A stretch of DNA of 64,000 nucleotides from NCBI RefSeq assembly GCF_921293095.1, contig NC_060259.1, forward strand, positions 43,071,812-43,135,811. The letters are read 5' to 3'. The position numbers were made by a program, and so were the translations under genes. The DNA is from Ischnura elegans. Its lineage: Eukaryota; Arthropoda; Insecta; Odonata; Coenagrionidae. Below, one piece after another: positions 25,880-38,446 of this stretch; the first letter of the stretch is position 1, and each line of letters opens with the position of its first letter. The notes beneath the pieces are model-generated. The model saw only the letters and a program-made list of their open reading frames with translations. It was not told the DNA's origin and ran no database searches.

Positions 25880-26200
25880 GGAGGCTTTGTGCATGGTTTA
25901 GATTGCTTGAACAATTGAGAATTGATATATTTAGGAGTGACACGGAGAACACCATCGTAGAGCCCCGCTATATTTCCAGGTCCGACAGAAGCGATAAATT
26001 AAGAGACATTTTGCCGAACGGATTGATATGGGAATTCATTTTTCCACGAACCATGAAGGACTTAAATGAATGCTAGTCGTAATCTTGTTTGAGAGTTTGC
26101 TTTTATATGTAGACAGCTGGTGTCCTATAGCCCCCTGCCACATGCATTTTTAAGCGGCTTGTGATGCTGTATGTATTTGTGTATGTACACGAGAAAAATA
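25880..26200 (+). mobile_element. LINE 3' end, copy 2
   Basis: Same family as 18062-18455, starting at GGAGGCTTTGTGCATGG and ending in a degenerate tail. It forms the outer part of the left arm of the large inverted repeat 25880-29585. Confidence 0.7.
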
Positions 26201-27972
26201 TTTCCATATCAAATTTAACTTCTCGGAATTCATTAGTGAAATAAGGTAATAAATTAATTAAAAGTCAGTTTAATGTAATCCTTGCTTAACTTGACAGAAT
26301 AATTCAAAGGGTACGGGTGAATCGTCGAAGCTTTTCTATGCTATTCAAAGAATTTTGCCTTGTAATTGGGAGACTTCGCTGGGAAACAGAAATGAATATT
26401 TCCAGGGGATGGAATGAAAAAAAGTCCGATAGGCATAAAAACATCCTTCAATACCTTTTTAATTTTATTAGCATCAAGGTTTGAAAAGGAAAACTGTTTA
26501 TTTCAATGTCCCTGGCTCTTAGGATAGGAAAAAACTTTCATTAAAACCACATTCTTCACCCAATTTGCATTTTCAACGTTTTAATTTCACTTTCAGGAAG
26601 TATGTGCATTGCGTGTCCATTAGTTGAGGTGGTGTATTTGTGGCCGGTGCAAAGAGAAATGAAAGGAATTCTCATTTATTCTGACGGACGTGGTCGTTAT
26701 TCAGCTCCTGTTAATGACGTGTTGTTCCTTTCTTGGCCGCCCGAGCAAATCCCCAAGCAGAGTCCCTTTCAAAGTGTCCCGACTCCGCTTCATCGTCTCG
26801 CAACAAATCCTCAAACCCCTGACTCTAGCTCTCCTCGCTTCCCCCGTCTCTTTCCCTCACCCGCATCAATGAGCCCCGCCAATGTTCTTTCGTAAACCTA
26901 ATGATGATATTTAGCGCCGAGACTCCGGTTAAAGTGAGTGCGTGGAAAAACTCAGAATTAATACCGGCACCTGCCGAATCGTATTCATGACGTTAGCGAA
27001 ATATATCATATCACCGCTTGTTAGTTATCATTCATCAGTAGCCACTTGTCTAAGGGAAGTAGGCATTGGATTTCATGTCCTAATCGACGATATTAACGTG
27101 AAATCACGCGGCAGGAATTTCATCCTATAATCGTATCAATACGGGGGATTTTTGTGAGTTTTATCGCCATTCCCATGCCACACAGTGGAGAATCTAGTGA
27201 TGCCGCATGTCTGTTGCTCTTTTTGCTGAGTGGTTGCGGTTAGGTTGTACTATTAGGCATTTTTTTGTCATTTTTTTTATTATGTATTATAATTTTAAGC
27301 GATACTAAATAGTTAATGATTACAACTTTTTTCTACATGGAAATATTTTGTATAAAGACGTAAAATATGTATGGTCCAAATTTTTGCCCCATAAAGTATT
27401 CCAATATAAATTTTATTCTTAAAATAGGCTAATCGAACGCTAATGCGGAAACTCGTGAGCGACTAAGGGACCGATCTTAACTTTCGAACTGAACTACCTT
27501 AAGACACGATGACGCGATTTCGATGTCAAGTCGCACTCTAATTTGCACTGCACTAGAAGAATTTTTAGACGAATGGTGCTGCGTATTAATGCATGTTTCT
27601 CTATCGTCTATCATCACGGAAGGGAAAGGAATAATAATTTGCGGCTCGAGAATTTCAGCTACATAATCTGTACTAATCCCTTCTTTTGGTAGAGCTCAAC
27701 TATGGTTACGGTTTGGACTGCACCTCTGCATGGGTTTCTCGCCTATTTTTATGGTATTTGGAGGAGGCGACCGACAGCTAAAGTCATTCGCGCTATGAGG
27801 GAAGCGTATGGGAGGAAGGGCAAAGAGAAACCCTGCGTTGGCATTAGCCTCCTCATAACGAAAGGCGCCACGGAGACCAGGGCTTAACGTCCCATCCGAC
27901 GGACCGAGTGTTGCGCTTGAAATGTCCTCCACGCAGCAATGAAGCAGGGACTGGGCAGCCTATAAAAAATCT

Positions 27973-28050
27973 GAGCCATTGCTGGGATTTGAACCGGAGC
28001 CTACGGGGTGGGATGCCAACACTTCAGCCACCACACCCACCTGATCCCCC
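27973..28050 (-). repeat. tRNA-like SINE head
   Basis: Minus strand: GTGGTGGCTGAAGTG as box A-like and CCGGTTCAAATCCC as box B, spaced as in tRNA. The anticodon arm is degenerate. Confidence 0.55.
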
Positions 28051-28078
28051 ATTTCAATGCAATGCTCTTCCATTGTTC

Positions 28079-28125
28079 TCAGAGCAGTTTACTTCTATCG
28101 TCCAGAGAGTAGTAAACTGCTCTGA
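28079..28125. repeat. Perfect 15-bp hairpin
   Basis: TCAGAGCAGTTTACT (28079-28093) and its exact complement (28111-28125) enclose 17 bases. It may be a MITE relic or a chance structure; no run of T follows. Confidence 0.6.
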
Positions 28126-28597
28126 AGAAGATAGAGGAGTGTTACGTTGAAATTGCTGTAGTTTTTATGTCGTAAATTTTTCCTTCTCAACAGTAGTGAT
28201 TTTTTTCCTATCCTTTGGGAGGAGAATATTCGAGTGAAGATGCCAAGCTAAAAACTTTCGGGTGAAGTTGATATGACTACACTTAAGTTGTATGGCATCA
28301 AGAATATCTATCGGTGGTGCAAGGAAAGGGGGTGATCAAGGTGATAAACCACCCACTAAGTCTAAAAATAATATTAAGATATATAAATATTTCAAATATG
28401 AACTTTTAAATAACAGCAGTTTAAAAAATATATAGTATAGTTCAGGAAAGTTAATACAATAATGACTTTAAAACGTAGCAATTTTAAACAGAAAAGCTAA
28501 TAACAATATTCCTGCGAGCAAACTGTTAGTTAGAGTCGCGCACTTGCGTGTAATTTTAACTACAATACACAAACCATCGGTTGGGGAAGACACTGCT

Positions 28598-28785
28598 ACT
28601 CTACATATATATACTACCCCGCCAGCCTCCTAAAAGGCGTGTGGCAGGGGGTGTTTGGATACCAGCCAATGCTCTAACGAAATTACGCTTGGAATTTATT
28701 TTAAGTCTTTAATGGTTCGCGGGAAAAACGAATTTCCATATCTATCCGTTCGACAAAACATATCTCTTAATTTATCGCATGAACA
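28598..28785 (-). mobile_element. LINE 3' end, copy 3
   Basis: Minus-strand copy; the tail begins at 28598 (CTACATATATATACTACCCC) and the sequence runs to the GCGATAAATTAAGAGA block near 28780. It abuts the inner edge of the right arm of the large inverted repeat. Confidence 0.65.
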
Positions 28786-29274
28786 AATAAGAATTCCCTT
28801 CATTTCTCTTTCACCGGCCACAAATACACCGCCTCAACGAATGGACACGCAATGCACATACTTCCTGAAAGTGAAATAAAAACGTTGGAAATGCAAATTG
28901 GATGAAGAATGTGGTTTTCATTAAAGTTTTATTCCTATCCTAAGAGCCAGTGACATTGAAATAACCAGTTTTCCTATTCAAACCTTAATGTTAATGAAAT
29001 TAAAAAAGTAATGAAGGCTGTTTGTATGCCTATCGGACTTTTATTAATTCCATTACCCCGGAAATATTCACTTGTTTTTCCCAGCGGAGTCTCCCAATTA
29101 CAAGGCAAAATTCTTTGAATAGCATAGAAAAGCTTCGACGATTCATCCGTACCCTTTGACTAATTCTGTCAAAATTAAGCAATGATTACATTAAACTGAC
29201 TTTTAATTAATTTATTACCTTATTTCACTAATGAATTCCGAGAAGTTAAATTTGATATGGAAATATTTTTCTCG

Positions 29275-29720
29275 TGTACATATACAAATACATACAGCAT
29301 CACAAGCCGCTTAAAAATGCATGTGGCAGGGGGCTATAGAACATCAGCTGTCTACATATAAAAGCAAGTTCTCAAAAAAGATTACGACTAGCATTCATTT
29401 AAGTCCTTTATGGTTCGTGGGAAAACGAACTCCCATATCAATGCGTTCGGCAAAATATGTCTCTTAATTTATCCCCTCTGTCGGACCTGGAAATGTAGTG
29501 GGGCTCTACGATGATGTTCTCCGTGTTTCTCCTAAATATATCAATTCTCAATTGTTCAAGAAATCTAAACCATGCACACAGCCTCCGAGTCTCCAGCGGC
29601 TCAGCGGCCCAGCCTAATTCGCTTAAAATCTGGGTAACGCCGTCTGTACGCCTGTAGCAGTTTTTGACGATCCGCGCAGCCTTCCTTTGTATTTTATTCA
29701 GTTCGAAGATTTTTTTTCTG
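29275..29720 (-). mobile_element. LINE 3' end, copy 4 (longest)
   Basis: The least truncated copy. On the minus strand it reads LNKIQRKAARIVKNCYRRTD, then QILSELGW and EPLETRRLCAWFRFLEQLRI before decaying. This is the best evidence that the family encodes a reverse transcriptase. The outer 300 bp pair with copy 2. Confidence 0.7.
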
Positions 29721-29999
29721 CTCTAGGTCTCATACGATCGCGGTCAAACGAGTGTGAAATAGCAACTTTCCATTACTTTCTCATCTCAATATCTTCCCAC
29801 AATATGCTTGACGAATCCTAATATCTTCAGGGTTATGCCGAAAATATTCCTTATATTAGATCGCTTCGGATGTTGCATTTAGGTAAATACCATCCACAGT
29901 ATAAAAATGGTTATAGTTGGAATAACTATGCAAAAAATGAATTTGATTAAATTAAGTTGGAGTCCCCAGTCTTGGCTCACAAATGATTTTAGTTTAAAT

Positions 30000-32690
30000 C
30001 CGATGATAGAATTTCATAAAACGATCAGTAATTTCGCGATAGATTGTTTCTGGGAGGTATGGGGGGTATGATGCCGTAATAATCGTGGGAGAGTCAAATT
30101 CCAGGTTCATCTCTCTCAAAATAAAATCCTATCCTATATAACGCCACTAGGATCTATAATAGTTATTTATATCGTCACTATCGGAAATAGTAGCTACTGA
30201 GATGGAATGGGGGAGTTAGAAGCGTTTGTTGGTAGTGAATATGTCCAAATCTTGCCTTGAACACGTTTTGAAGGTAATAGCTCTCCGTAAGTGAAATATG
30301 ACGTTGAGGAGAGCTAGGGTGGGGAAGGCTGGCAAAAAAAAGAGCGAAAAGAAATCCTAAGTCAACCTTTTATAGCTTTTTGTCAGGAATACCTCGGTAG
30401 CCTGAGCGTAGCGTACAGAGGAAAGGTACCATTCAGGGACTGTCTGCCCTCAGAGAATCTAGCCCATATGCTCAGAGTGGAGGGTCAGCACTAAGACTAC
30501 GGTATTCACCGGGCGTATCGCAATCAATCCCGCGGTCATACACGAGCAAAGTATGACGCAAACACACAACGAGTATCGAGCCAATGTGATTTTGAAGTAG
30601 CTATTTTTTTATAATTTTCATAGGACTCCAAAACTTGGTTATTTTAACTCACTTGGAATTATTAATAAAATATATGACATCGAATAAACATATGTTCACA
30701 AATAAAATTGATCAGTGCTAAGTAATTATAATTTGATTTAATAGCAATAAAACAGATGAGTAGTAAGTGATAGGCTGAATCTGAACGTAATTTAACCAGG
30801 TTTAATAAACTTATTATTTTTGCATTTATTTTGTTGATATTCTCGATAGTTTTCTTCGAGGTACCTCCGATATACAAGACCTCAATTGAAAACCTGTTAT
30901 GGCTCTGAGAGGTGTTTGAGCATCTAAACACCCTTTAGGTCCCGTCATTCATTCATATATCACCCTTTTTCTTCATCGTCATTCATTTCCATTTTCCCAT
31001 CCAATTTCAAACCTCCAACCCATGTATCTAAAATCCCTTTTCATCCTCTTCCATTAAAAATCCTGTCCCGGAGAATTGCAACGCCACGTTTTATTGATTC
31101 CTCCAACACATTTCCACCCTGAAGCCTGGGCAACGGTAACCTCTTTTCAGCAAACGGTTCTTTTGTAAATACGATTCCTACATATTTCTCATTATGTGTA
31201 TAGAAACCCTCCCCACTGTCGGCGTGAAACACGACCGAATGGGCTACTAAAATTCCTGCTCGTGTTTGCACGCATTATTCTCTGTATTGTCTCGTATGCA
31301 TTTGTCTTCCGTCAAAGTAGCGTGGAAATTACACATCATTCCATTCAGTAAATGTCAAGTATTCCGGGAACCGGTGCCTACTGGAACGGTCGCTTCTATT
31401 CGCTGTCGAGTAGGACTAATTTTTACAATTTTCTAAGCGTTGTTATTAACAGTTTCATTTATCCAGCGGTGAGCCATGCAATGGTCTTGTCAGTCGGTGA
31501 GATTATAATCTGTGTTTATCCTGTGCACGCATGATGCTAGCGGTTTACCGAAAATTTTCCCCTTAGCGCCAAATAAAGCATACAATTAAGGAAAACCTCA
31601 ATTAGTGTATTGAGTGTGAGGGAAATTTCGACGTGATAAATTTCATATCATTGCTAAATTAAATAATAATTGGACAATATTATTGTGAACTGAGGAATAA
31701 TGTTTGGCAAAACGCCGTTAAATCTCACGTAAAAGTAATTTCTAATGCCGGGAAGAGCTGAAAATTTACTCTACTCAATGATCTTCAACTACTTATTTTT
31801 ACGTGGTTTGAAAGAACGTAATTAATTTGAAAATGTGGCCTTGCTTAAAAAAGTCACAATCGAAGCAGTTGATAATTTTGTGAATCCATGCAAACAGGAA
31901 AGGGAAGTAAAGGTCGGTACAGGGATGTAGACGTTGATACAGTTTCAGAATCTCTCATAACAATGAATTGTGGAATTTGGAAGGAAAAGTCATTTAAATT
32001 CAATTTATTTCAATGTTTACACAACAGCAAGAACATACTCGATTATAATATTTCTTGTCATGGAAAGCCGGGTGTCGGCAAGGAAACTGGAGCAGCGCAT
32101 GATGCCACTTTTTAAATTGATGTTTAGAAATTCTTTGACCTCTCTTGCAGAGATATCAAATTTGAATTTTTATAACGCGCGTGGATCAAAACTGGGAAAA
32201 AACGGAAATAAGGTAGAATAAGGCGCACGTAAACTATTTAATTTGTTGTTTAAGGTTTCACTTGCAATTAAGTTGCTGGAATAGATATGGCATAAAATGA
32301 TGGCATTTCTAGTTCATTCCGTCATAATTCGGTATTTCGATAAACTCAGGGTGAGGAACATGTTTTTATTTAGAAAAAATGTGTAGAAAATTTCTGCTGT
32401 GTAGGAAATATTTTTGTGGACCCTGTAGCATCTATTTTCCTGGCTATCTTTGTTAATTTGAGGTCGTTGAAAATTCCGGAGGATTTGTTTGTGGTAATTC
32501 TAAGGGGAAGCACTTATGTTACCCGTTGTACCAGCTTCATTGCCTAAAAACGAATGTCCCGGATAGGTTTACGAATTTGGCTACGCGTTATTTCTTACGA
32601 CTTAATTCAAGTGTTCTGTGAGCTATTTCATTGGGGATGTTTCTGTCCCACGACCACTTATGTTATCTATGAAGTAATCGACCACACGGG
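30000..32690. other. Gene-free stretch
   Basis: AT-rich, with short frames only. No tRNA-like heads, inverted ends or reverse-transcriptase motifs were noticed. Confidence 0.35.
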
Positions 32691-32699
32691 AGATTTTAA

Positions 32700-33126
32700 T
32701 TTAATATTTAATTATTTAATAAATTATACAGAGTGCACCAGGAGAAATCTACAATCTGCAAACACTTTCTTGTAACCCATGGTCACAACACCAGGCAGGC
32801 AAACTCACTAATGCTAATTCCACATAATACTTCATCCTATGTAAAAGGTCCACTCTATGTGGGGATTAAATATTACAATCGACTATCTGACAATTGTAAA
32901 ACCTTAAACAATACCAGGTTCGAGTCAAAAACAAAACAATTCACAAAAAAGTATATTTTGACTGAGGTAAAGGAATTAATTGCTGTCAGTCATGCGTTTT
33001 CCTGCTGATCAGCAAGTCTTGGCTTGGCTGATTGATTTTCTTGTATACCTATTCCATATTTTATTGTATGTGTATGAACATATCTAGTAATATTGAAGAT
33101 CAATAAATATATTATTATTATATTAA
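32700..33126 (+). pseudogene. Jockey-like LINE, C-terminal remnant with tail
   Basis: One frame to a stop at 33008 reads HGHNTRQANSLMLIPHNTSS, then PLYVGIKYYNRLSDNCKTLN and F..K.K.F. This matches the common end of Jockey/CR1-type reverse transcriptases (HNTR..., P.Y.G...YN.LP..IK). The frame upstream of about 32735 is shifted. After the stop come AATAAA (33102-33107) and an ATT repeat tail (33110-33126), consistent with a 5'-truncated retroposed 3' end. Confidence 0.65.
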
Positions 33127-33200
33127 TACTTCAGGAGGTGGTAGGGTAGACAATGTTAAGCATTTTTTGTCCATAAATATGGGGTCACAACTGTAAACAT
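33127..33200 (+). repeat. Single arm related to the foldback at 1555-2115
   Basis: ACTTCAGGAGGTGGTAGGG, then TTAAGCATTTTTTGTCCAT and GGGGTCACAAC, parallel to 1558-1620. It begins directly at the tail of the Jockey-like remnant, so the LINE may have inserted into it. Confidence 0.5.
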
Positions 33201-34250
33201 CAGAAGATAGCTCTAAATAACTCTAAATAATGATAGCACCATTCCTCGTATAGATGCATTACGATTTTCCCATTTATAGTAGAATTTCAACGTTCTCTTA
33301 TCCATTTCTATATTTGCCGGTGCTCATTGAATTTCATTCAACTCAATAAAGAATTATCTTCTTCGCGAAAAAAATGGTAGTGACTGTTTGTATGCAGGAT
33401 TTCTGTAGAGCTAAGGAAGAGTCTACAGATGAAACATGTAGGAGTATATTTTTATGTAGTATGTTGGAAATTGCAGACCATGAATGATAAGTTTTCCGTT
33501 TTATTTTAAAGAAATGTGAGGAAATTTAGGTATCTCGTTCCTGATATTAATTTTTCAAACATGTTATTTAATGAAATGGCTAATGTTTCATCAAATTATT
33601 TTATCTTCTACTTCTTGATAATGTAGTGGATGGTAATTGAAATATGCAAACTTCAAAAGTAGGGGCTTGTATTTGCAAATAGCTGAAGTGAGAAATTTCG
33701 GTCGTATAATTCTTATTTCCATTCAATGTGACTTTTCAAGAGGAAAGGTCAGAATTTGGGCTAGCTATTTTAGCAAGATATTTTTATTTTTGTACGTGCA
33801 AATTCCTAAATTATCGCCGCACTACACAAAAAGATGCTAAAAAATTTCACTGACGGAGGGACATAATTCTCAGTAATGATGAAAAATGGCAATTTGCAAT
33901 ACAGTGTTTAAATTCGCTGCTGATTTGTGCACAGTAAAAGCCAATCATAGTTTCGATTTCGGAAAATATAGAGGTATATTTTGAAGAATATGGGTTTAAT
34001 AATAATCTATAATTAGAAGTAAGGCGAATATCTTCAGCTCAAGTCGGGGTCATGTATAGAGTCAATTGGTCAACTAGCTAAAAACTAATTGAAAAGTGAT
34101 TGGGTAAAGTGGTGACGAGTTTATGCCGAAAACGTCGCAAAATGCATGCGTTATTTATTTCAAGGTCTTCCATTGCACTTCATGTCGGTCTTTACGAAGT
34201 GATGTTTGCCATAAAATTATGGTCACAGAGCTTTTGAGCATGCTGCCCGG

Positions 34251-34327
34251 AGAACGATATGCCGAGTTGAATGCATAGCCCTCTGTTGAGAGGCACTTAA
34301 ATCAGAGGACCACTACGCCAACTCGCT
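34251..34327 (-). repeat. tRNA-derived SINE head
   Basis: Minus strand GAGTTGGCGTAGTGGTC holds TGGCGTAGTGG, a full match to box A; GCATTCAACTCGG is a decayed box B. The anticodon stem CCTCT...AGAGG can pair, but the acceptor stem is lost. Confidence 0.55.
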
Positions 34328-34329
34328 TT

Positions 34330-36650
34330 CGTATACATCATCGGAAGATATTTTCCCTCACATTATCCAATCAAAACATGCAATCGGCTGCCAAAAACCA
34401 CAGTCTTTCACTTCCTCATGTAATGTATGACCCGGCAAATTATATAAGTATTTGAAGAGTTTCTAATAGAAATTATATTTCTCAGGGATATTTGAACTCC
34501 CAATCACACGATCCTTTCCATTCCTAATGTTTATACATTTTGATTATTCTTGGTAGTATGCTCCTGGAGTTAATAAATGCAAGTACATTATGCTGCAACT
34601 ACCTCGATTAAAAATTTTCGCCCAATCTGTTATTCCCGTGCTGCATAGGTTTAGCAATAGGCAATGTCCTTTAAAACGGCTACATAAAAAAATCTAATAT
34701 GCTAAAACGTAAAACAATCTGCTACTTTATGTAATGGCCCCTTAAATCGCTGGGTGAGAACAATTCATGATAGTTTCCTAATCACCAATAATTGTGGAAA
34801 ATCTTTCCACCATTTTGGTGAGAATGTAGAACACATAATTTTTTTGCAGTGTGATAGTAATGCATAAAATCGTGTAATGCTCATTACATTGAAAACTTTC
34901 TCTTGATGCTTGAAGACTGTAAAATATGTGACTGAGTTAAATTACAGATTGGATTAATGATGAATATTTTTTGTAAGAATTTGTTAGTACAATATAAATA
35001 AAAATCAGAATTTACAGGTTTTGAATCCTTTCTAAAGACGCAACATTATTATTGAATCAAATTTTTAACAAAGTTGTAGTTAGACAGCTTTACAATTATG
35101 TATTGTTGAAGATTTTCTTATATTATGATAATATGCACATATATATTAATTTATTAAATCCAATTCGTTTCATTGCGGTATCAATAAAATTGTGCGATGC
35201 TTCGCTGAAAAATTGTTTATTGATGGCTCTGTAACGAACTTAAGCGACTTAAATTTCTTAGTGAATGTAAGTTACATAGTATTCGGTTTTTTAGGGTAAT
35301 TAAATTACAAATTAATTGCTGTCGAACTATGTGCCTGTCTTCTTAGAAAAAATGAATAGAGGAATTTCAGCAAAACTGCTCTTAACAGAAAATAATTCAA
35401 TGGCAATAAATACATAGTTTTTGTCAACCATTGCCTCGAGATGAATTTCATCGTATGCAGTTATGACACCGTTAGGTAATGCTTTTTTTTCAATTTTTTT
35501 ATTCTCTTGCGCGCGATAAGCCATGATGGACCTGGTGAGCTACCTAACTACAGACAGACCTTTGCCGTCATAATTTTTGAAGCTTCCATGAAAATTACAA
35601 ATCTTTGTCGAAGAATAGTATTCCGAGTGAGGATAAGCTCGCACGTTGCCTGCACCCATTTGAAAAATAGCATCAACTATTGATGAGAATGGAATAGGTC
35701 AGAGGGAAATACTAATCATATACCAAGATAGTTTTCTAATGTAACAGCCCCTTATTTCAATAACATTTTGAAATTTCCATGTGTTACGTACTCGATAAGA
35801 CAAAATATGTTCATAAGCTACTAGGCGTGATAAATAAATTAAGAGAAGGTAAATGGTGAAAAATATTTATCCATTTATTGTAAATAAAAGGTATTTATTG
35901 CGCGAGATTATACCCTACATAGGTTTCTGCTATTATTAGTCGTCACCAAATTCACGTTCACCTTGACTTTTTTGCTTAAAAAGGCAGTTTTTTTTTTCAG
36001 AATAATGGAAGCATAATATTTAATGCTATGGAGCAAAATAGAAGGAGATGCATTTTCCAAAAAATCCTTTGAATTTTTATTCATAAAGACGGTGAGTATA
36101 GTTTCATCTTACGGGAAGGATTCAGAAGTGAGCAAAACTGTATCCCTTTCCTGAAAATCAAGAAAAAAGAATTAAATGGATTTTTTAAATCCGCTTTGTT
36201 TGCCATATATTCGAGCTATTAAAATGACAACGAAAGAAAAAAAATGTAAATGATTCTGTGAAAAATTGGCTTTTTTTATCTGCGGTCTTATTGAATTGAT
36301 ACTTTGCTCTCTTTAATTTTGTTGTTCGTAACATGAGCTAGTATCCTACCTGAGCTCGCAAGGACATCCTGATTGCACTACTTGGTTGGCTTCTGCGGAA
36401 AATAACCTTTCATTCCCAGTAATTCCCAGGCTTTCGTAACACTGGTTTGTTACCTGGTCATTTGGGAAGGTGATTGCTATCTGAGATTACGTGCGCCACT
36501 AATGACAGGTGGGTAATTTAGTGAAGGGAGTCAAGTCTAAAGTGGACGAAAGGTGGAGAGAAACCCGATGTCTCATTTGATCGTTCTTGAAGAAAGGTTT
36601 CTAATGGAGCCCCAATGTGAACTTTTATCTGACGGACAGAGAGGCTTCCT
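34330..36650. other. Gene-free AT-rich stretch
   Basis: Short frames only (60-67 codons), with no domain. It ends at MITE copy 2. Confidence 0.4.
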
Positions 36651-36651
36651 T

Positions 36652-36887
36652 AACGCCATTTTACACGAGGCACGGAATTGCGCAGGTCAGCGCTGCATTT
36701 ATTTCTAAAATGGCGTAGAATTGCGCGGATGCATGAACGAAATTAGACCAGGGTCTATTTTGCCGTCTCGCATCCACGCATTCTCGCATGTGTTCTAGCA
36801 ATTCACCGCTTTACACGACGCAATTTTGATTGCGCCTTCGCACGTACGTCAGATTGCGCAATACCGTGTACCGTGTAAAACGGCCTT
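36652..36887 (+). mobile_element. MITE, copy 2
   Basis: Full-length sister of the element at 1167-1401. The inner part is shared almost unchanged (ATGCATGAACGAAATTAGA near the centre and GCAATTCACCGCTTTACACG towards the right). The right end ends ACGGCCTT; the left end has changed to AACGCCATTTTACACGAGG. Confidence 0.8.
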
Positions 36888-36889
36888 TA

Positions 36890-37878
36890 AGCCGTGCAAC
36901 TCGGATCACTTGTCCGTCAGCGACACGAGTGGCGAGTTTTGTAAATCTATTTAGATACGCAGTGTGTGACTACACATTTAGGGGCCAACTTGAGGATCCT
37001 CTTTTGCAATATTCGTGGTATGCATACAAAAAAAGTATGCATACAAGAAAAGTATGCAACAAATAAGATATGAACGCTCTTAAAGAAGTGCGTTACGTAT
37101 TGCGCCATCACTGGAAAATCTTGTCAAAAATGAAATGAAAGTACACCACCTTGTTTTGAGAAATTACCAAATGAACGCGGTAGAATTAGCCATGCTAAGG
37201 AAGTCATACCACGTTTTTTCAATCAAAATGTGCAGTCACGGTATGCTTTCCGTAAGGTAACGATGAGATCGCAAAGGGAATGGATGTCAATCGGTGTCAT
37301 CAAGTGTTAAATTAATGTATATCTATGCATTTACCAGGTTAGAATTATACTGTCAATGGCCGTATTGAAGTGAAAGGTATTAAACTTAACTAAACTTTTG
37401 TGCGACATTCTCCATAACCGCTCAAAAACTCGTAAATCGAAAGAAGCGGTGACATAGGATACCTTTTCAGCGACAGTACAATTTTATTGAGCGATCGAAA
37501 ACTTGATTTTCAACTAAGTAGAGACTTGTCTATGCAATGACAGTCGGAAATTCTTTCCCCGGAAACGGCCTTTCCTCTGACGTCGGAAATAAAAGCTTGA
37601 CTTCGATTTTTTTGAGAAATCATCCAACTGTAGCGTCTTCCATTTTTTTCTCCTTCCAAGTGGTCGATATTAGTAATCTATTGCAGTATTTATTTCGTTA
37701 GACATGTTTCTATGGCCAATCAGGTGCTTTTATCTAGCGCGAGGAATATCTTTCCCAAATGAGAGCCTTTAAAATAAATTCTTGACGTCAATACGGCATA
37801 TCACGCGCTATTTATTCCTACTGCTATGGCGCTAACTTCTCAAACTAAAGGTTGCTAAGACATGTCTTGTGATATTAT
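36890..37878. other. Gene-free stretch with one dispersed 60-bp repeat
   Basis: Bases 36900-36965, read on the minus strand (CACTCGTGTCGCTGACGGAC), match 46060-46125 on the plus strand. At 37015-37060 the phrase AGTATGCA recurs three times. Otherwise nothing is recognised. Confidence 0.4.
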
Positions 37879-37879
37879 T

Positions 37880-38411
37880 TCATCATCATCATTAGTCAAC
37901 AATCCTAAGATTGGTTTGACGCAGCTCTCCATTTCTCTCTCCTATCTGCTAATCTCTTCATAGCTACATATTTATTCTCTTTTACATCCTTTATAACCTG
38001 TCCCATATAACTCATTCGGAGCCATCCCTTGCCCTTTTTCCCTTCCACTTGTCCTTCAACGATTGTCTTCATCAGACCATCGTGCCTCAAAATGTGGCCA
38101 ACTAAGTTGTCCCTTCTTCTGCTTAATGTTTTTAGGAGGCTTCTCTTTTCTCTTACTCTCCTTAGCACTTCCTGGTTACTCACACGGTCAATCCATTTTA
38201 TCTTCATCATTCTTCGGTAGCACCACATTTCGAATGCTTCCACTCTTGACTTCTCTGCTGCTGTCAACGTCCAAGCCTCGCTTCCATAGAGAAACATACT
38301 CCATATGTAGCATCTGATGAATTGTTTCCTTACTTTTATTTCTATGCTGGTATTTTCAGCTGTAAGAAGAATTATTTCACTTTCGTTAAAAAGGCTATTC
38401 TTGTTCTTAAT
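37880..38411 (-). pseudogene. RTE-like LINE, C-terminal reverse-transcriptase remnant
   Basis: The minus frame ending at 37905 reads IEIKVRKQFIRCYIWSMFLY, GSEAWTLTAAEKSRVEAFEM, WCYRRMMKIKW.DRVSN.EVL, RRVREKRSLLKT and GHILRHDGLMKTIVEGQVEG. This is the widespread C-terminus of RTE-type endonuclease/reverse transcriptases. The open frame extends 5' to 38600, but the part above about 38411 has no similarity. The polymerase active-site region is missing. The end (37880) carries a CAT/ATG repeat tail. A second, oppositely oriented piece starts 36 bp away. Confidence 0.8.
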
Positions 38412-38446
38412 CGTATTCCATACACAGATGTAAATTTTCATAATGG

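Larger units (their letters stand above)
26690..28597. other. Core of the large inverted repeat
   Basis: No gene is recognised. Several frames of 60-97 codons occur on both strands without motifs. It contains a tRNA-like head (27973-28050) and a hairpin (28079-28125). Confidence 0.4.
25880..29585. repeat. Large inverted repeat, 800-bp arms around a 2.1-kb core
   Basis: Left arm 25880-26680, right arm 28781-29585. Pairings at the inside (GGCCGGTG 26642-26649 with CACCGGCC 28812-28819) and outside (CCAGG 25976-25980 with CCTGG 29486-29490) differ by only 5 bp in register, so the arms are nearly gap-free. Each arm holds a LINE 3' end outside and about 480 bp of unrecognised DNA inside. Confidence 0.8.
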
